From contig NZ_CANMIO010000008.1 of assembly GCF_947497935.1 (NCBI RefSeq), positions 124,001-188,000 on the forward strand: a DNA stretch of 64,000 nt, read 5' to 3'. The notes beneath the pieces are model-generated. The model saw only the letters and a program-made list of their open reading frames with translations. It ran no database searches and was not told the DNA's origin. A program made the position numbers and the translations under genes. The first letter of the stretch is position 1. Each line of letters opens with the position of its first letter. Shown one piece after another: positions 25,163-34,826 of the stretch. The stretch is from an uncultured Shewanella sp. (GTDB taxonomy: Bacteria > Pseudomonadota > Gammaproteobacteria > Enterobacterales > Shewanellaceae).

Positions 25163-25580
25163 GATATTCCCAGCAAAACTATCATTGCACTTATATTTAA
25201 ATTTTTATGTTTTTACTGCTAAAAATTAACCACCCATTCCCGAAAGTAGAAATAGCGATTAAATAAAATTGAGATGAAAAAATCCCTCTACGACTCGGCA
25301 CATCTGCCTGTAAACTTTTAAATAAATAATAATTATCAACCCTTTACATATTTATCAGGCCGCATAAAACTTCTCCCCCGACTAAAGGGGAAAAGTTTTA
25401 TGAAAGAGAGAGGGATTCGTTTATCTCTAATTTACAAGGTTGAAAATAGCCAATTAACGACAGGGTCGTAATGGACTTTTTATCCCAAAAATGGTGTTTT
25501 TCGTACCTAGCGGCAACAATGTGAGCTTGATGACTTAATTATCAGTCTCACTGTGTGCTCAAATGGTTTAAAAATATGGG
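25163..25580. other. Spacer with a strong hairpin upstream of the octaheme gene
   Basis: About 420 bases with no gene. A 16-bp stem with one mismatch at 25363-25402 (CATAAAACTTCTCCCC facing GGGGAAAAGTTTTATG, 8-base loop) lies midway between the AraC gene's stop and the octaheme gene's start. It could end the AraC transcript or regulate the cytochrome leader. Confidence 0.6.
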
Positions 25581-26462
25581 TTAAGAGGGGGATGTAGCCG
25601 CACTATCTTTGAATTGAGATGGCGTCAAATGAGTATGACGTTTAAAGAACTTCACAAAGTAGGTCACGTCATCGAAACCCAGCTCGTAAGCAATCTCTTG
25701 AATTTTAGCGCTACCGATAATTAATCTACGCTTGATCTCGAGAATGGCATGAGCATCAATCAATTGCTTGACTGTTTGTCCGCTAGCTTGCTTGCAAAGT
25801 TGGTTAAGCGATTTATATGAAATATGTAGCATTTCAGCATAGTCCGATGCGTCTCGGGTGTGAGCGGCTTTACTCTCGATAAGTAATAAGAACTGCTGAA
25901 AACGAAGCGCCTGAACTTCGCTTAAATGCTGCGCATCAGTTTTTCTCTCTGCCGCCAACGCAACCAGTAATGCCGAAAACAACAATTGCACCAGAAACGG
26001 CGCTTCTGTCTCGCACTCCTGCGCCTTATTGATTTCAAACAGTAAGTTGTCGCAGGTATCGACCAACGACGTGCTCAGAGTTAAAAGTGGCTGCTGAGTA
26101 CTCACTAGATGGGTCGGTGTGAAAAAAGGAATGCGGATATTGGTTAAAATACTATTTAAGAACTCTTCGGTAATATTGATCATTTTACCTTTCGGGCGAC
26201 TCTTCAAGTCAAAAGCGTGCACTTGATGTTTATTAACAAAAATAAAGCTCCCCTTTTTAAAAGGGTGATATTTAAAGTCAACAAAATGTCCCCCTTCACC
26301 CTCGACTATATAGATAAAGCAAAAGTAATTAATTCTATGGGGCTGCGATGGACAAAAATCACACTTAGACAACTTAGTATAAAAAGTCTCCAAATCTAAT
26401 ATTTCGACACCCGCTTTTTTAATACTAGGGGCTCTAAATTCGACATTAGGAACACTCTTCAT
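25581..26462 (-). CDS. AraC-family transcriptional regulator
   Basis: 293 residues from the ATG at 26462; the frame extends to 26528, but the extra 22 residues look non-native. The N-terminal cupin-like sensing domain (YIVEGEGGHFVDF, KKGSFIFVNKHQVHAF) is followed by the two-helix-turn-helix AraC domain (about residues 195-285), ending in DDVTYFVKFFKRHTHLTPSQFK. Effector unknown. The octaheme cytochrome gene lies downstream on the same strand and is a possible target by proximity only. Confidence 0.88.
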   Translation of the reverse strand: MKSVPNVEFRAPSIKKAGVEILDLETFYTKLSKCDFCPSQPHRINYFCFIYIVEGEGGHFVDFKYHPFKKGSFIFVNKHQVHAFDLKSRPKGKMINITEEFLNSILTNIRIPFFTPTHLVSTQQPLLTLSTSLVDTCDNLLFEINKAQECETEAPFLVQLLFSALLVALAAERKTDAQHLSEVQALRFQQFLLLIESKAAHTRDASDYAEMLHISYKSLNQLCKQASGQTVKQLIDAHAILEIKRRLIIGSAKIQEIAYELGFDDVTYFVKFFKRHTHLTPSQFKDSAATSPS

Positions 26463-26743
26463 CCACTTATACCTACCGCTCAAAACACACAACAGACACG
26501 TTCTGTGCTTGAAATAAAACATCAACAACTACTTTAGCGAACTATCCAATAACGAAACCGAAGAAGCAATAAACATGAGAACAAATCAATACCCAGCTCT
26601 CAATATTAAGTATAACCTCGATATTTTAAGGCCTAAATTTCAGGTTCGAGATTAACTAAGCCACTACACTATGCGCTTCGTGAAGCTTGCCCTAGTTGAA
26701 AGACTACATAGCTAAAAACGATACAATGGAGAAAGAAGCAAGG

Positions 26744-27112
26744 ATGAAGCTAAATAATGGACTAAATAATAAGCTAAAGGCTGAGCTAGTTGCTCTTGGC
26801 TACCAAGTAGAAGAACGAGGCAATAAACTTAAAGTGAAGCTTGGAGGATTAGCCAACCCCATCTACATTGAACACGACATCTGTAGAAATCGATTCATCG
26901 TAAACACTCGCGAGATCATAAATGCAGTATTTTTAAGTGCGTTTTTGTTTTTTGCTCTCACCAATGACGCAGGCTGGAAACAAGCGCTATTATTATGCAT
27001 GGCGGTTTTTTATCTTTTAAGTCTAGTATTTACTGAGCTCAAGTCGCAGCCATTAAAGCAACGAGTCAGCCTATTTAATAGAGACTCCTGCGCACAAAAC
27101 AAACGCCAATAA
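26744..27112 (+). CDS. Hypothetical small membrane protein
   Basis: 122 residues from the ATG at 26744, 128 from 26726; a TTG at 26696 is also in frame. GGAG at 26728-26731 could serve 26744. A basic N-terminal half (KLKAELVALGYQVEERGNKLKVKLGG) is followed by one long hydrophobic region of two probable helices (about residues 70-105) and a polar tail. No family recognised. It is an isolated + strand gene between minus-strand genes. Confidence 0.55.
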   Translation: MKLNNGLNNKLKAELVALGYQVEERGNKLKVKLGGLANPIYIEHDICRNRFIVNTREIINAVFLSAFLFFALTNDAGWKQALLLCMAVFYLLSLVFTELKSQPLKQRVSLFNRDSCAQNKRQ

Positions 27113-27225
27113 GTCTTATTAAAAAATAAACCCTTATCTCCCTCTCCTTTTCCCTTAGAAAAACACGTAGATTTAAATTTAGAGATTTCAGTTTAGGGGT
27201 ACGATAAGAGAGGGGATATCAGTGC

Positions 27226-28725
27226 TTAACCTAAGCCTATTTCATCTGAAAAAACTGGGTGGAGCTGGTTAACTTTAGCATGATACATGGCCATATCAGC
27301 TTCATTCAATATTTCTCCAACTGATACCGTATCGCTTGCATCATAACGGCTAATACCAATACTCGAAGAGATATAGAATGTCTCCTCCTCATAATGAATA
27401 GGGTTCTCTATTAACTGCATAATAGAGTGAGCAATCTTTTGTAGTTTATCTCGGCTGTAATCACCTGTAAGGCTAACAATAAACTCATCGCCGCCTAATC
27501 GATACACATGTCCAAATGGATGAATACAACTGGCAATACGTTGCGCGATTGTTTGTAGTACTTCATCACCCGCTAAATGACCATGATTGTCATTGATGGC
27601 TTTAAAGCCATTAAGATCTAGCATCATAAAGGCAAACTTGTCATGTTTCTTATTCTCAACTTGCTGAACAAATTGATTAAATTTCACCCGATTTGGGATC
27701 CCTGTTAATGCATCTGTGCGCAACTGTAGTTCAACAGACTCCCTTGCAGCAATTAGCTCACTGATATCTAATGCCGAGCATTCGATTTCATTTTGTATTC
27801 GCTCTGAATGATTAATTTGGAAATGCTTTACCGAGCCTTTAACACTTATGGTGTATTCAAAGCTATGGCCCTCGTTGCTCAGCAAAAGCTGAGAAACAAA
27901 ACGCTTTAACCTTGCGGCATGCGCACAATTAATGACTTCGACATCAGTGATGAGTTGAGTAAACGTTTGGTTAGCCCTAATTATTTTGCAGGTTTTGACA
28001 TCAACAACAAATAAGCAGACCTGAGTCAAATTATAAGTTCGCGAGTAACGCTCTTCACTCTGCTTCAATTGATTTCTAGAATTAAATAAACGCACTCTCA
28101 TCATCTCTAAGGAAGAGAAGATCGCATCTATTTCGATAAACTTATTATGTGTGGGAGGTGGAGTTTCAAACTCTCCACTTGCCACTAATCGAGTGAACTG
28201 GTGAACATCTTTAAACGGCTTCTTAAAAATTGAGAGTATTTTATGGCTAAAAAGAAGCGAGATAAAACTCACCAATATCACAAAAAATAGTGTCTTGGGT
28301 AGAACAGCGGAATAAACGTGAGAGCTTAGCGCATCATTGTCTTTATAGATCACTAACTGACCTAGCCGGCCACCTGTCGAGTCAGTAATTGGGTAACTCA
28401 GTAATGTCAGTTTCTCCGACTTGGTACTCGAGTTAACCACTTCAGCAAAGGTCATGGCATAAAGCTCAGACTCCAACTTTACGGCTCGAATATAATCTAA
28501 GCGCGAAAAATCATTAACAACTAACTCCGCTAAAGGAAGGTCAAATTCAACCAGTGACTTTTCGGCATTGATTAACTGTTGTAATAAGACCTTATCATAC
28601 AAACTAAGCCATTCATTCTGTTCAGCAAGCAAGCTCTTTGTAACGATAAAACCGCCAATGACCAGCATTGGAACCAGAGTTATCACTATGTATAGCATAA
28701 TGAGATGAGTAGAAAGCCTTTTCAT
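27226..28725 (-). CDS. Membrane-bound diguanylate cyclase with periplasmic sensor and PAS region
   Basis: 499 residues. Membrane helix about 7-28, periplasmic segment about 30-140, second helix about 145-165, a HAMP-like linker, a PAS-like region (about 225-330), then a GGDEF domain (about 345-495) with an intact YRLGGDEF active site. The RXXD inhibitory I-site normally five residues before GGDEF is absent (HPFGHVYRL), so product inhibition is probably lost. It makes cyclic di-GMP. Its start overlaps the stop of the binding-protein gene by 4 bases, so the two are translationally coupled, suggesting the binding protein feeds its sensor region. Confidence 0.9.
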   Translation of the reverse strand: MKRLSTHLIMLYIVITLVPMLVIGGFIVTKSLLAEQNEWLSLYDKVLLQQLINAEKSLVEFDLPLAELVVNDFSRLDYIRAVKLESELYAMTFAEVVNSSTKSEKLTLLSYPITDSTGGRLGQLVIYKDNDALSSHVYSAVLPKTLFFVILVSFISLLFSHKILSIFKKPFKDVHQFTRLVASGEFETPPPTHNKFIEIDAIFSSLEMMRVRLFNSRNQLKQSEERYSRTYNLTQVCLFVVDVKTCKIIRANQTFTQLITDVEVINCAHAARLKRFVSQLLLSNEGHSFEYTISVKGSVKHFQINHSERIQNEIECSALDISELIAARESVELQLRTDALTGIPNRVKFNQFVQQVENKKHDKFAFMMLDLNGFKAINDNHGHLAGDEVLQTIAQRIASCIHPFGHVYRLGGDEFIVSLTGDYSRDKLQKIAHSIMQLIENPIHYEEETFYISSSIGISRYDASDTVSVGEILNEADMAMYHAKVNQLHPVFSDEIGLG

Positions 28726-29723
28726 CTTCCAATCTCACATTGAGTCGATATTTGACGGGAAATAGCGTTATTTTTTCCCTTTAGCTGAATGATAAGCTCG
28801 CTAATTTGTTGCTTATCATTGCTGGATAAACTCGCGTTGTCAGGGTTCACTGTGATTTCGATAATGCCTTGCTTAATGCCAAAATGCTTTTCGTTGCTAT
28901 TCCAGATCCCATTTTTCAATAACATCAACGCGGCAAAAATGGCTTTATCAGAACGTTTTTCAAATGAAGCTAGCAAGGTGTCTGGATATAGATGGTTACT
29001 ATTAAAGTCTATTCCAAAACTATAGTGCCCAGGACCAGACTCCTTCATGGTGTCCATAACCCCCTTACTCGCATTACCAGCGACAGGGAAAACAATATCT
29101 ACCTGACGGTTCACCATCTCTTCGGTTAACTTTCTAGCCGACTCGAAGTCATCCCAAGACAATTCCCCCTTATTAATATAACGAGTCGATAAATTTGCCT
29201 TTGCATTGGTCTTTTTTAAACCAAGTTCATATCCACAACGAAAAGTTTCTATAACCGGAATGTCTATGGCACCGATGAAACCAACATGATTGGTTTTCGT
29301 TTTCAATCCCGCAATAAAGCCAATGACATAAGCCCCTTCTGCATGGTTAAAGGTGAGGCCTAAAATATTGGGAATATCATAAGCCACATCTAACGAGATG
29401 AATTTAGTGGCGGGATTCGCTTTGGCGATATTGCCAAAAGTCTCTATTGAATTGGAGTCTTGCACTACGATTGGACTAAAGCCTGCGAGAGCACTTTTTT
29501 CGAGCTCTTCAAGATAATGACCGTTATCTCTTCTCAATCGCACTTGTTCCACAGGTATTGATGACACATTTTCAAAGTCTATGATCCCTTGCTCAATTAA
29601 ATGTAGAAATGATCCCTCTGCTACCTCTCCTTGAAATAGTACTAAAGGTTTTATCTCTTCTTGTGTAGCCATGACATGGGAGGAAAACATTGCGATTAAC
29701 AGCAAGAACCAGATTTTTATCAT
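28722..29723 (-). CDS. BMP/PnrA-type periplasmic substrate-binding protein
   Basis: 333 residues from the ATG at 29723 (a TTG at 29735 is an alternative). Signal peptide to about residue 20 (FLLLIAMFSSHVMA), without a lipobox. The fold is that of basic membrane protein/PnrA binding proteins: NPATKFISLD, NHAEGAYVIGFIAGLKT and IDIPVIETFRCGYELG are family blocks. Those proteins bind purine nucleosides in several species, normally with an ABC permease. No permease is present here; instead a diguanylate cyclase overlaps by ATGA. A ligand-sensing role is therefore more likely than transport. Confidence 0.88.
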   Translation of the reverse strand: MIKIWFLLLIAMFSSHVMATQEEIKPLVLFQGEVAEGSFLHLIEQGIIDFENVSSIPVEQVRLRRDNGHYLEELEKSALAGFSPIVVQDSNSIETFGNIAKANPATKFISLDVAYDIPNILGLTFNHAEGAYVIGFIAGLKTKTNHVGFIGAIDIPVIETFRCGYELGLKKTNAKANLSTRYINKGELSWDDFESARKLTEEMVNRQVDIVFPVAGNASKGVMDTMKESGPGHYSFGIDFNSNHLYPDTLLASFEKRSDKAIFAALMLLKNGIWNSNEKHFGIKQGIIEITVNPDNASLSSNDKQQISELIIQLKGKNNAISRQISTQCEIGR

Positions 29724-29861
29724 CAATAGTGTCAACTCTTCTATTGGCCTTAATCCGAGGCCAATAAACTCAATACTTAATATATGGGGTAATGTTGTTG
29801 ATTATAAGGATAAAAGAGGATTTGAAGAATGCTTACTGATAGTAATTTGTGAGCTCAAACT

Positions 29862-29901
29862 AGAAATAGATCACCGCTCAATAAAAACGTGATCTATTTC
29901 T
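29862..29901 (-). terminator. Inverted repeat after the phosphohexomutase gene
   Basis: AGAAATAGATCAC and GTGATCTATTTCT form a perfect 13-bp stem with a 14-base loop, 26 bases past the mutase stop (minus strand). There is no T-run beyond it, so termination is plausible but not certain. Confidence 0.6.
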
Positions 29902-29926
29902 GTGAAATTGGACATATTGCAGCAAT

Positions 29927-31648
29927 CTAATGTGGCAACGCCGCCTGGTGCGCTTCGATAAAGCGACCCATTTCAATCTGAGCTCTTTGCTGTGCGCTTT
30001 CTAAGCTGTCATCGGCGCTCATAGACTCTACCACTTCGTAGTAACACTTAATCTTAGGCTCTGTTCCCGATGGTCTTACGATAACTCGAGCACCATTTTC
30101 AAGACGATAGATCAAAACATCGCTGGCGGGTAGTGCAACCTCTTCTACAGTGCCATCAGAAAAGAAGCGTTTAGCTAGGCTGATATCATCGACCGATACC
30201 ACGTTATGCCCTGCGATTTCCGTTGGCGGATTCTCACGCAAATAAGCACCAATATTCGGTGTAGTCGGTTTTAGTGCGATACTCACCTGAGCATTGAGAT
30301 GGAAGCCTTGCTCACGGTAAATGCTCTCAAGCCTGTCCCAAATCGTTTGCCCTTGGCTAGCGAGCTCTGCTGTTAGCTGAGCAAATGCCACTAGCGCTGA
30401 TAAACCGTCTTTATCCCATACCATAGAGCCTACTGTGTAACCCAGCGCCTCTTCGTAGGCGAACAGAAAGCGATTGTCATCGGTCTCTTCACTCATCCCC
30501 ACGTTTGTTAACCACTTAAAGCCTGTCAGCGTGGTTCTACATGTCGCCTTTAGACTCTGGGCAACCTTTGACAATAAGCTCGACGACACAATCGTGGTGC
30601 AGGTTAACCGCTCATTTTCACTGGCATGAGTCAGCAGGTAATGGCCAAATAACACGCCAACCTGATCGCCTGTCAGCATTTGGTATTCGCCATCATCTTT
30701 ACGCACCGCAACCGCAAAACGGTCTGCATCTGGATCATTTGCGCAGGCAAGCATAGCATTGTGTTTTTTCGCCTCAGCAATGACCATATCCATCGCCCCC
30801 TTCTCTTCAGGGTTAGGGAAATTGACCGTTGGAAAATCACCATCGGGCTCAGCTTGCTCTGCAACACTATAAACTTTTGTAAAACCAGCATCTTTGAGCA
30901 CATTAAGTGCCATTTCATTACCTACACCGTGCATTGCCGTGTAGGCTAAGCTGACCGAGTTAGGTTGAGTGTGGTTTTGTAATACACCAGCTTGATTGAC
31001 ACCTTGACGATATGTGTCATAAAAATCATCTTCCAGCATCACTAACAAGCCTGTCGCCTTGGCTTTATCCGCATCAAGCAAGGCTACTTTAGCGGTCGAG
31101 GCGCTATCGATACGGGCTGCGATACCTGAATCGTGAGGCGGGATAATCTGCGCGCCATTGCCCCAATAGACTTTATAACCGTTATATTGCGGTGGGTTGT
31201 GGCTGGCTGTAACCACTATGCCAGCGGCGGTGCCAAGATGTAATACGCCAAAGGCCACCAGCGGCGTTGCTGCGACATTAGCCGTTAGGTAAACCTTTAT
31301 TCCCATTGCGGTTAAGACACTCGCGGCGTCATGGGCAAACTGCTTCGAGTCATGGCGACCATCGTAGCCAATAATCACCCCTCGAGTGGCCACATCACTA
31401 ATTTGCGCCTTTAAATACGCGCCAAGGCCAGCAGAGGTTTGCTGGACGACTAAGCGGTTCATACGAGTGGGACCGGCGCCGACTATCCCCCGCAGCCCAG
31501 CGGTACCAAATGCTAATCTGCCAGCAAAACGCGCCTCAAGTTCATTGGTATTACCCGAGTCGACTAACTGCTGCAACTCTTGTTGCATACGCGGATCGGG
31601 GTCGCTTTCAATCCAATGCTTCACTCTCAATGCCAACTGCGTGTCCAT
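29927..31648 (-). CDS. Phosphoglucomutase/phosphomannomutase family enzyme
   Basis: 573 residues. The alpha-D-phosphohexomutase landmarks are in order: FGTAGLRG near residue 47, the phosphoserine loop VVTASHNPPQYNGYK (about 145), the metal loop DPDADR (about 300) and the phosphate-binding VRPSGTEPKIK near the end. Length fits the long phospho-sugar mutase type (about 575) rather than E. coli Pgm. It interconverts hexose 1- and 6-phosphates. Stands alone on the minus strand; an inverted repeat follows. Confidence 0.93.
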   Translation of the reverse strand: MDTQLALRVKHWIESDPDPRMQQELQQLVDSGNTNELEARFAGRLAFGTAGLRGIVGAGPTRMNRLVVQQTSAGLGAYLKAQISDVATRGVIIGYDGRHDSKQFAHDAASVLTAMGIKVYLTANVAATPLVAFGVLHLGTAAGIVVTASHNPPQYNGYKVYWGNGAQIIPPHDSGIAARIDSASTAKVALLDADKAKATGLLVMLEDDFYDTYRQGVNQAGVLQNHTQPNSVSLAYTAMHGVGNEMALNVLKDAGFTKVYSVAEQAEPDGDFPTVNFPNPEEKGAMDMVIAEAKKHNAMLACANDPDADRFAVAVRKDDGEYQMLTGDQVGVLFGHYLLTHASENERLTCTTIVSSSLLSKVAQSLKATCRTTLTGFKWLTNVGMSEETDDNRFLFAYEEALGYTVGSMVWDKDGLSALVAFAQLTAELASQGQTIWDRLESIYREQGFHLNAQVSIALKPTTPNIGAYLRENPPTEIAGHNVVSVDDISLAKRFFSDGTVEEVALPASDVLIYRLENGARVIVRPSGTEPKIKCYYEVVESMSADDSLESAQQRAQIEMGRFIEAHQAALPH

Positions 31649-31954
31649 AACTCACTCCATTTGTTATTTACTCGGTAACGCTATAGCCATCAATATTGAG
31701 CGGCTGAAACCACAAACTCAACTAACTGCATTACCGCAATCTTAATTAACTAAACACTAAGCCTAGCAGTTAGCAAGAACAAGACAATTTGCATTAAATT
31801 TTCATCACACTAAAGCTGCACATTCACAGCAAACAGGTGTTGTAGCGACTAGACGCTTTACCCATTCTTCCAGCATTTAATAGAAAACAGTGAACCATGA
31901 GCCAAACGTTCGCTAATAGTGTAAAATTACTGGCTTGCTCAATAACTCCTTGCT
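31649..31954. other. Divergent promoter region
   Basis: About 305 bases between the divergent mutase and pseudouridine synthase genes. No gene, RNA or clear operator was seen. Confidence 0.5.
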
Positions 31955-32815
31955 GTGAAAAATTTAATCATGATCCCGTTAAAAATAGAAACTCATATCA
32001 AAGTGCCATCTAGCGATGTTGATGCGGTGAGCTTGCTCGCACAAGCAACGGGCTTATCCAAGCAAGTGATTAAGCAAGCTATGCAAAAAGGGGCCGTTTG
32101 GCATGGTCATGGAAAACAAACCAATCGATTACGCCGTGCTAAAAAAGCCTTAAAAGTCGGGGATGAACTGCACCTTTATTACAATCAAGCCGTCTTAGAT
32201 GAAACGGTTGCCGATGCAGAGCTGTTGTTTGATCAAGAGCAGTATAGTATCTGGTACAAACCTTTTGGTATGCGTTGCCAAGGGTCGAAATGGAGCGATC
32301 ACACCACAATCAATCGCTTTATAGAAACTCACTTAAATCCTGCTCGCAACGCTTATATTATTCATCGACTCGACTTGGCGGCGACTGGCCTAATTGTATT
32401 GGGACATAATAAAAAAGTGACCGCCGCTATCGCTAAACTGTTTGAGACTCGTGCATTAGATAAATTTTATCAGGTAATAGTGGAAGGTAGGTTTCCCGAT
32501 GGCCAGATCACTATCGATACCGATGTCGATAATAAAAAAGCCTTATCCCACGCCCATATTCTGGAGTACAACAGCGAGCTTAACCAGTCGAAAGTACAAG
32601 TGAAAATTGAGTCTGGTCGTAAGCATCAAATTCGTATTCATATGGCAAGTCTTGGTCATCCAGTGGTCGGTGATCGGCAGCATGGCAATGGCAGTGATCT
32701 CACGCCGAACCTGCAGCTCACCTCCTGCCATTTAAGCTTTGTCTGCCCCGTTACAGGTGAAGAAAAGGTCTTTGAATTGCCCCAAACCTATCGCCCAGAG
32801 TTTCAATCGCAATAA
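31955..32815 (+). CDS. RluA-family pseudouridine synthase
   Basis: 286 residues from GTG 31955, or 281 from ATG 31970; neither has a clear ribosome binding site. An S4-like RNA-binding region (about residues 20-70, GLSKQVIKQAMQKGAVW) is followed by the synthase domain with the catalytic HRLD aspartate (HRLDLAATGLIVLG), KFYQVIVEG and GRKHQIRIHMASLGHPVVGD. It isomerises uridine in rRNA or tRNA; the exact target cannot be read from sequence. Closed by a bidirectional terminator shared with cytochrome b561. Confidence 0.92.
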   Translation: MKNLIMIPLKIETHIKVPSSDVDAVSLLAQATGLSKQVIKQAMQKGAVWHGHGKQTNRLRRAKKALKVGDELHLYYNQAVLDETVADAELLFDQEQYSIWYKPFGMRCQGSKWSDHTTINRFIETHLNPARNAYIIHRLDLAATGLIVLGHNKKVTAAIAKLFETRALDKFYQVIVEGRFPDGQITIDTDVDNKKALSHAHILEYNSELNQSKVQVKIESGRKHQIRIHMASLGHPVVGDRQHGNGSDLTPNLQLTSCHLSFVCPVTGEEKVFELPQTYRPEFQSQ

Positions 32816-32853
32816 TTATCCTTTAGTGCGACAAGCAAATAGTGCGACAAACA

Positions 32854-32882
32854 AAAAAGCCCACTTTTACAGTGGGCTTTTG
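32854..32882. terminator. Bidirectional terminator
   Basis: AAAGCCCACT-TTTAC-AGTGGGCTTT, a perfect 10-bp stem flanked by A-run and T-run, between the convergent pseudouridine synthase and cytochrome b561 genes. A direct repeat of AGTGCGACAA precedes it. Confidence 0.92.
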
Positions 32883-32901
32883 CTATTCATGACTATCGGT
32901 T

Positions 32902-33642
32902 TTATTCGTCTACAGGCTTATCTCTAAGACGTTTCTTGCCTGAAAACATAGCAGAAACAATACCAGGCTGGTGCTTAAGCTCTGCAATAACCACACCAAG
33001 AATATGGATAAAAACCAGTAGCATTAACAGATAAGAACTATATAAGTGTACCTTTCCCGCTAGACTCTTATACGGCTTCATCTGGGCAACTTTATCAGGG
33101 TTAACCCCAGTATCATCATAGGGTTTTAGCGTGACAGGTTCTACGCCATCGGCAGCAATATAGCTAGTGATTGTCGAGCCAAACGGCGGATAAAAGACAT
33201 CGGTTCCTGCTCTGAATAATCCCGTTGCAGCTAACACAATTAGCAGCACAAATATCACGCTAACAGCAAGCTTACCAAGCGGGTTGTGGCCTAAATACTG
33301 TGGATTCTTGCCCGCCATTAATGCTTTTCGATAATCACTTGCAGCCTTAAAGCTAGGCCAGATATGCGAAAGCTTGGCATAACCATTACCAATAACGCCC
33401 CATATCAAACGCACAAACAGGTTAATGACAAAAAGATAGCCAATAACAATATGCACCTCTTTAAGTTTTATCTTAGCTGCTAAGCCGCTTATGCCAAGCT
33501 CGGCTTTAAACAACATGACTAAACCGACAAACATCAGGCAAGTGATTAGAATCACGTTAACCCAATGGAATATACGCACCGGTTTATCCCACACTTGGTA
33601 AATAGATACGGTCTCAATATTATTATGTTGTTTTTCACTCAT
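32902..33642 (-). CDS. Cytochrome b561-family membrane protein
   Basis: 246 residues from the ATG at 33642, which has a GGGGGA ribosome binding site. Four to five membrane helices. The N-terminal VWDKPVRIFHWVN and the histidines in KEVHIVIGYL and AGKVHLYSSYLLMLLVFIH match the bacterial b561/Ni-Fe hydrogenase cytochrome b group with two bound b haems. It likely links the quinone pool with a periplasmic or soluble partner, but no partner gene is adjacent. The long periplasmic loop between the third and fourth helices (DVFYPPFG...DKVAQMKPY) is notable. Confidence 0.87.
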   Translation of the reverse strand: MSEKQHNNIETVSIYQVWDKPVRIFHWVNVILITCLMFVGLVMLFKAELGISGLAAKIKLKEVHIVIGYLFVINLFVRLIWGVIGNGYAKLSHIWPSFKAASDYRKALMAGKNPQYLGHNPLGKLAVSVIFVLLIVLAATGLFRAGTDVFYPPFGSTITSYIAADGVEPVTLKPYDDTGVNPDKVAQMKPYKSLAGKVHLYSSYLLMLLVFIHILGVVIAELKHQPGIVSAMFSGKKRLRDKPVDE

Positions 33643-33898
33643 CAATTTTCCCCCGAAAATGTTGGCTCAGTCATAGCGACAAAATTACAATCTAGTCTGT
33701 ATATGATACGCCTCTAAACTGTTTTTTCAGTAAATTAAAGTTTAAAGACTAGAGGGCTAGTAAAGAAAAAATAACAGACAGCAGGCAATATGCTACGCTA
33801 ATTGAGCAGGCCGCTAACCAACCATTCTATGCCAATGTTCAATACCGATATGCAAATGACAGACTACTGAAAATAAACAAAGAGAAAACGGTCGCAGT

Positions 33899-34570
33899 TT
33901 ACAAGTAATCAGCCCCAAAGATGACTGGAGCATTATTGGCTGACCATAGCGGAAATTTTGCCATGATCTTGCTAAACATTGGACTTTGCAGATAGCTATT
34001 TAGCCAGCCTCTTACATTCGGGTAAGGAGAAGCTAGGTACCACTGGCGTTCAACCCGAGCAAATTGGCGAATAAAGGGAATGATAGCAAGATCGGCAAGA
34101 CAGGGGCTTGTGGTAAATAGATATGGATTGGTTGTTAGCCGCTGCTCCAAAATGTATATGTAACGCTCGCAGGCCTGTCGAGTGCTAGGCAAATCTTGAT
34201 CATGATAACGTTTAGCACTGCGATACAAGTCTAAACACTGCTTAAAATCTGTATCAAAAAGCGCTATCAAGTCGAACATATCATCCCGCAGAGTAGGATC
34301 GAATGACATTAGATAATTGGCCGAATCGCCCTGCTCAAATGCCCATAGCATGATATCAAGACTCTGCTCGAGCACCTCGCCATTGGGGAGCACTAGAACA
34401 GGTACCGTCCCCTTAGGAGACGACTCCAACAATTGACTTGGCTTATCTGTTAAAACTAACTCCCTAAGCTGTACCGATTGCCCAGAGACATAAATCGCCA
34501 TTCTAGCCCGCATCGCATAGGGGCAATTTCGCAAAGAGTAAAGTACGGGGTTTGATGATACAGCGCTCAT
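33899..34570 (-). CDS. Glutathione S-transferase-like protein
   Basis: 223 residues from the ATG at 34570 (AGGGA ribosome binding site); a longer frame to 34621 adds a hydrophobic stretch and is unlikely. Thioredoxin-fold N-terminus with an LRNCPYAMRARMA motif (CPYA, as in glutaredoxin-2-like and omega-type GSTs), the cis-Pro GTVPVL and EQSLDIM, then an all-helical C-terminal domain (SPCLADLAIIPFIRQF). Expected glutathione-dependent thiol transfer or reduction. Substrate unknown. No operon partner. Confidence 0.85.
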   Translation of the reverse strand: MSAVSSNPVLYSLRNCPYAMRARMAIYVSGQSVQLRELVLTDKPSQLLESSPKGTVPVLVLPNGEVLEQSLDIMLWAFEQGDSANYLMSFDPTLRDDMFDLIALFDTDFKQCLDLYRSAKRYHDQDLPSTRQACERYIYILEQRLTTNPYLFTTSPCLADLAIIPFIRQFARVERQWYLASPYPNVRGWLNSYLQSPMFSKIMAKFPLWSANNAPVIFGADYL

Positions 34571-34826
34571 GATAACTTTATCCCTAACTAAGATTTCGAT
34601 AACAATAAATAGCCACATCACTTATCAAAGATATTCATCTTTGTAGAACAGGAACAATTAAGTTTAATTCAATCTCAACCGAGTAATCTGTCCAGTAGTG
34701 GCTAACTTGTTTTTTATCTATGATAACCTTAGAGTTATCTATTATCTGCAATAATGATTAAATCACTCACTGACGACGATTTATCTGCCAGCATTGCAAC
34801 CATTTATAAGTGTCGAAAGAGGTTTC

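Noticed and set aside
29762..29926. A small + strand frame between the binding-protein and mutase genes
   Set aside because: It crosses a perfect inverted repeat and has no ribosome binding site or homologous pattern.
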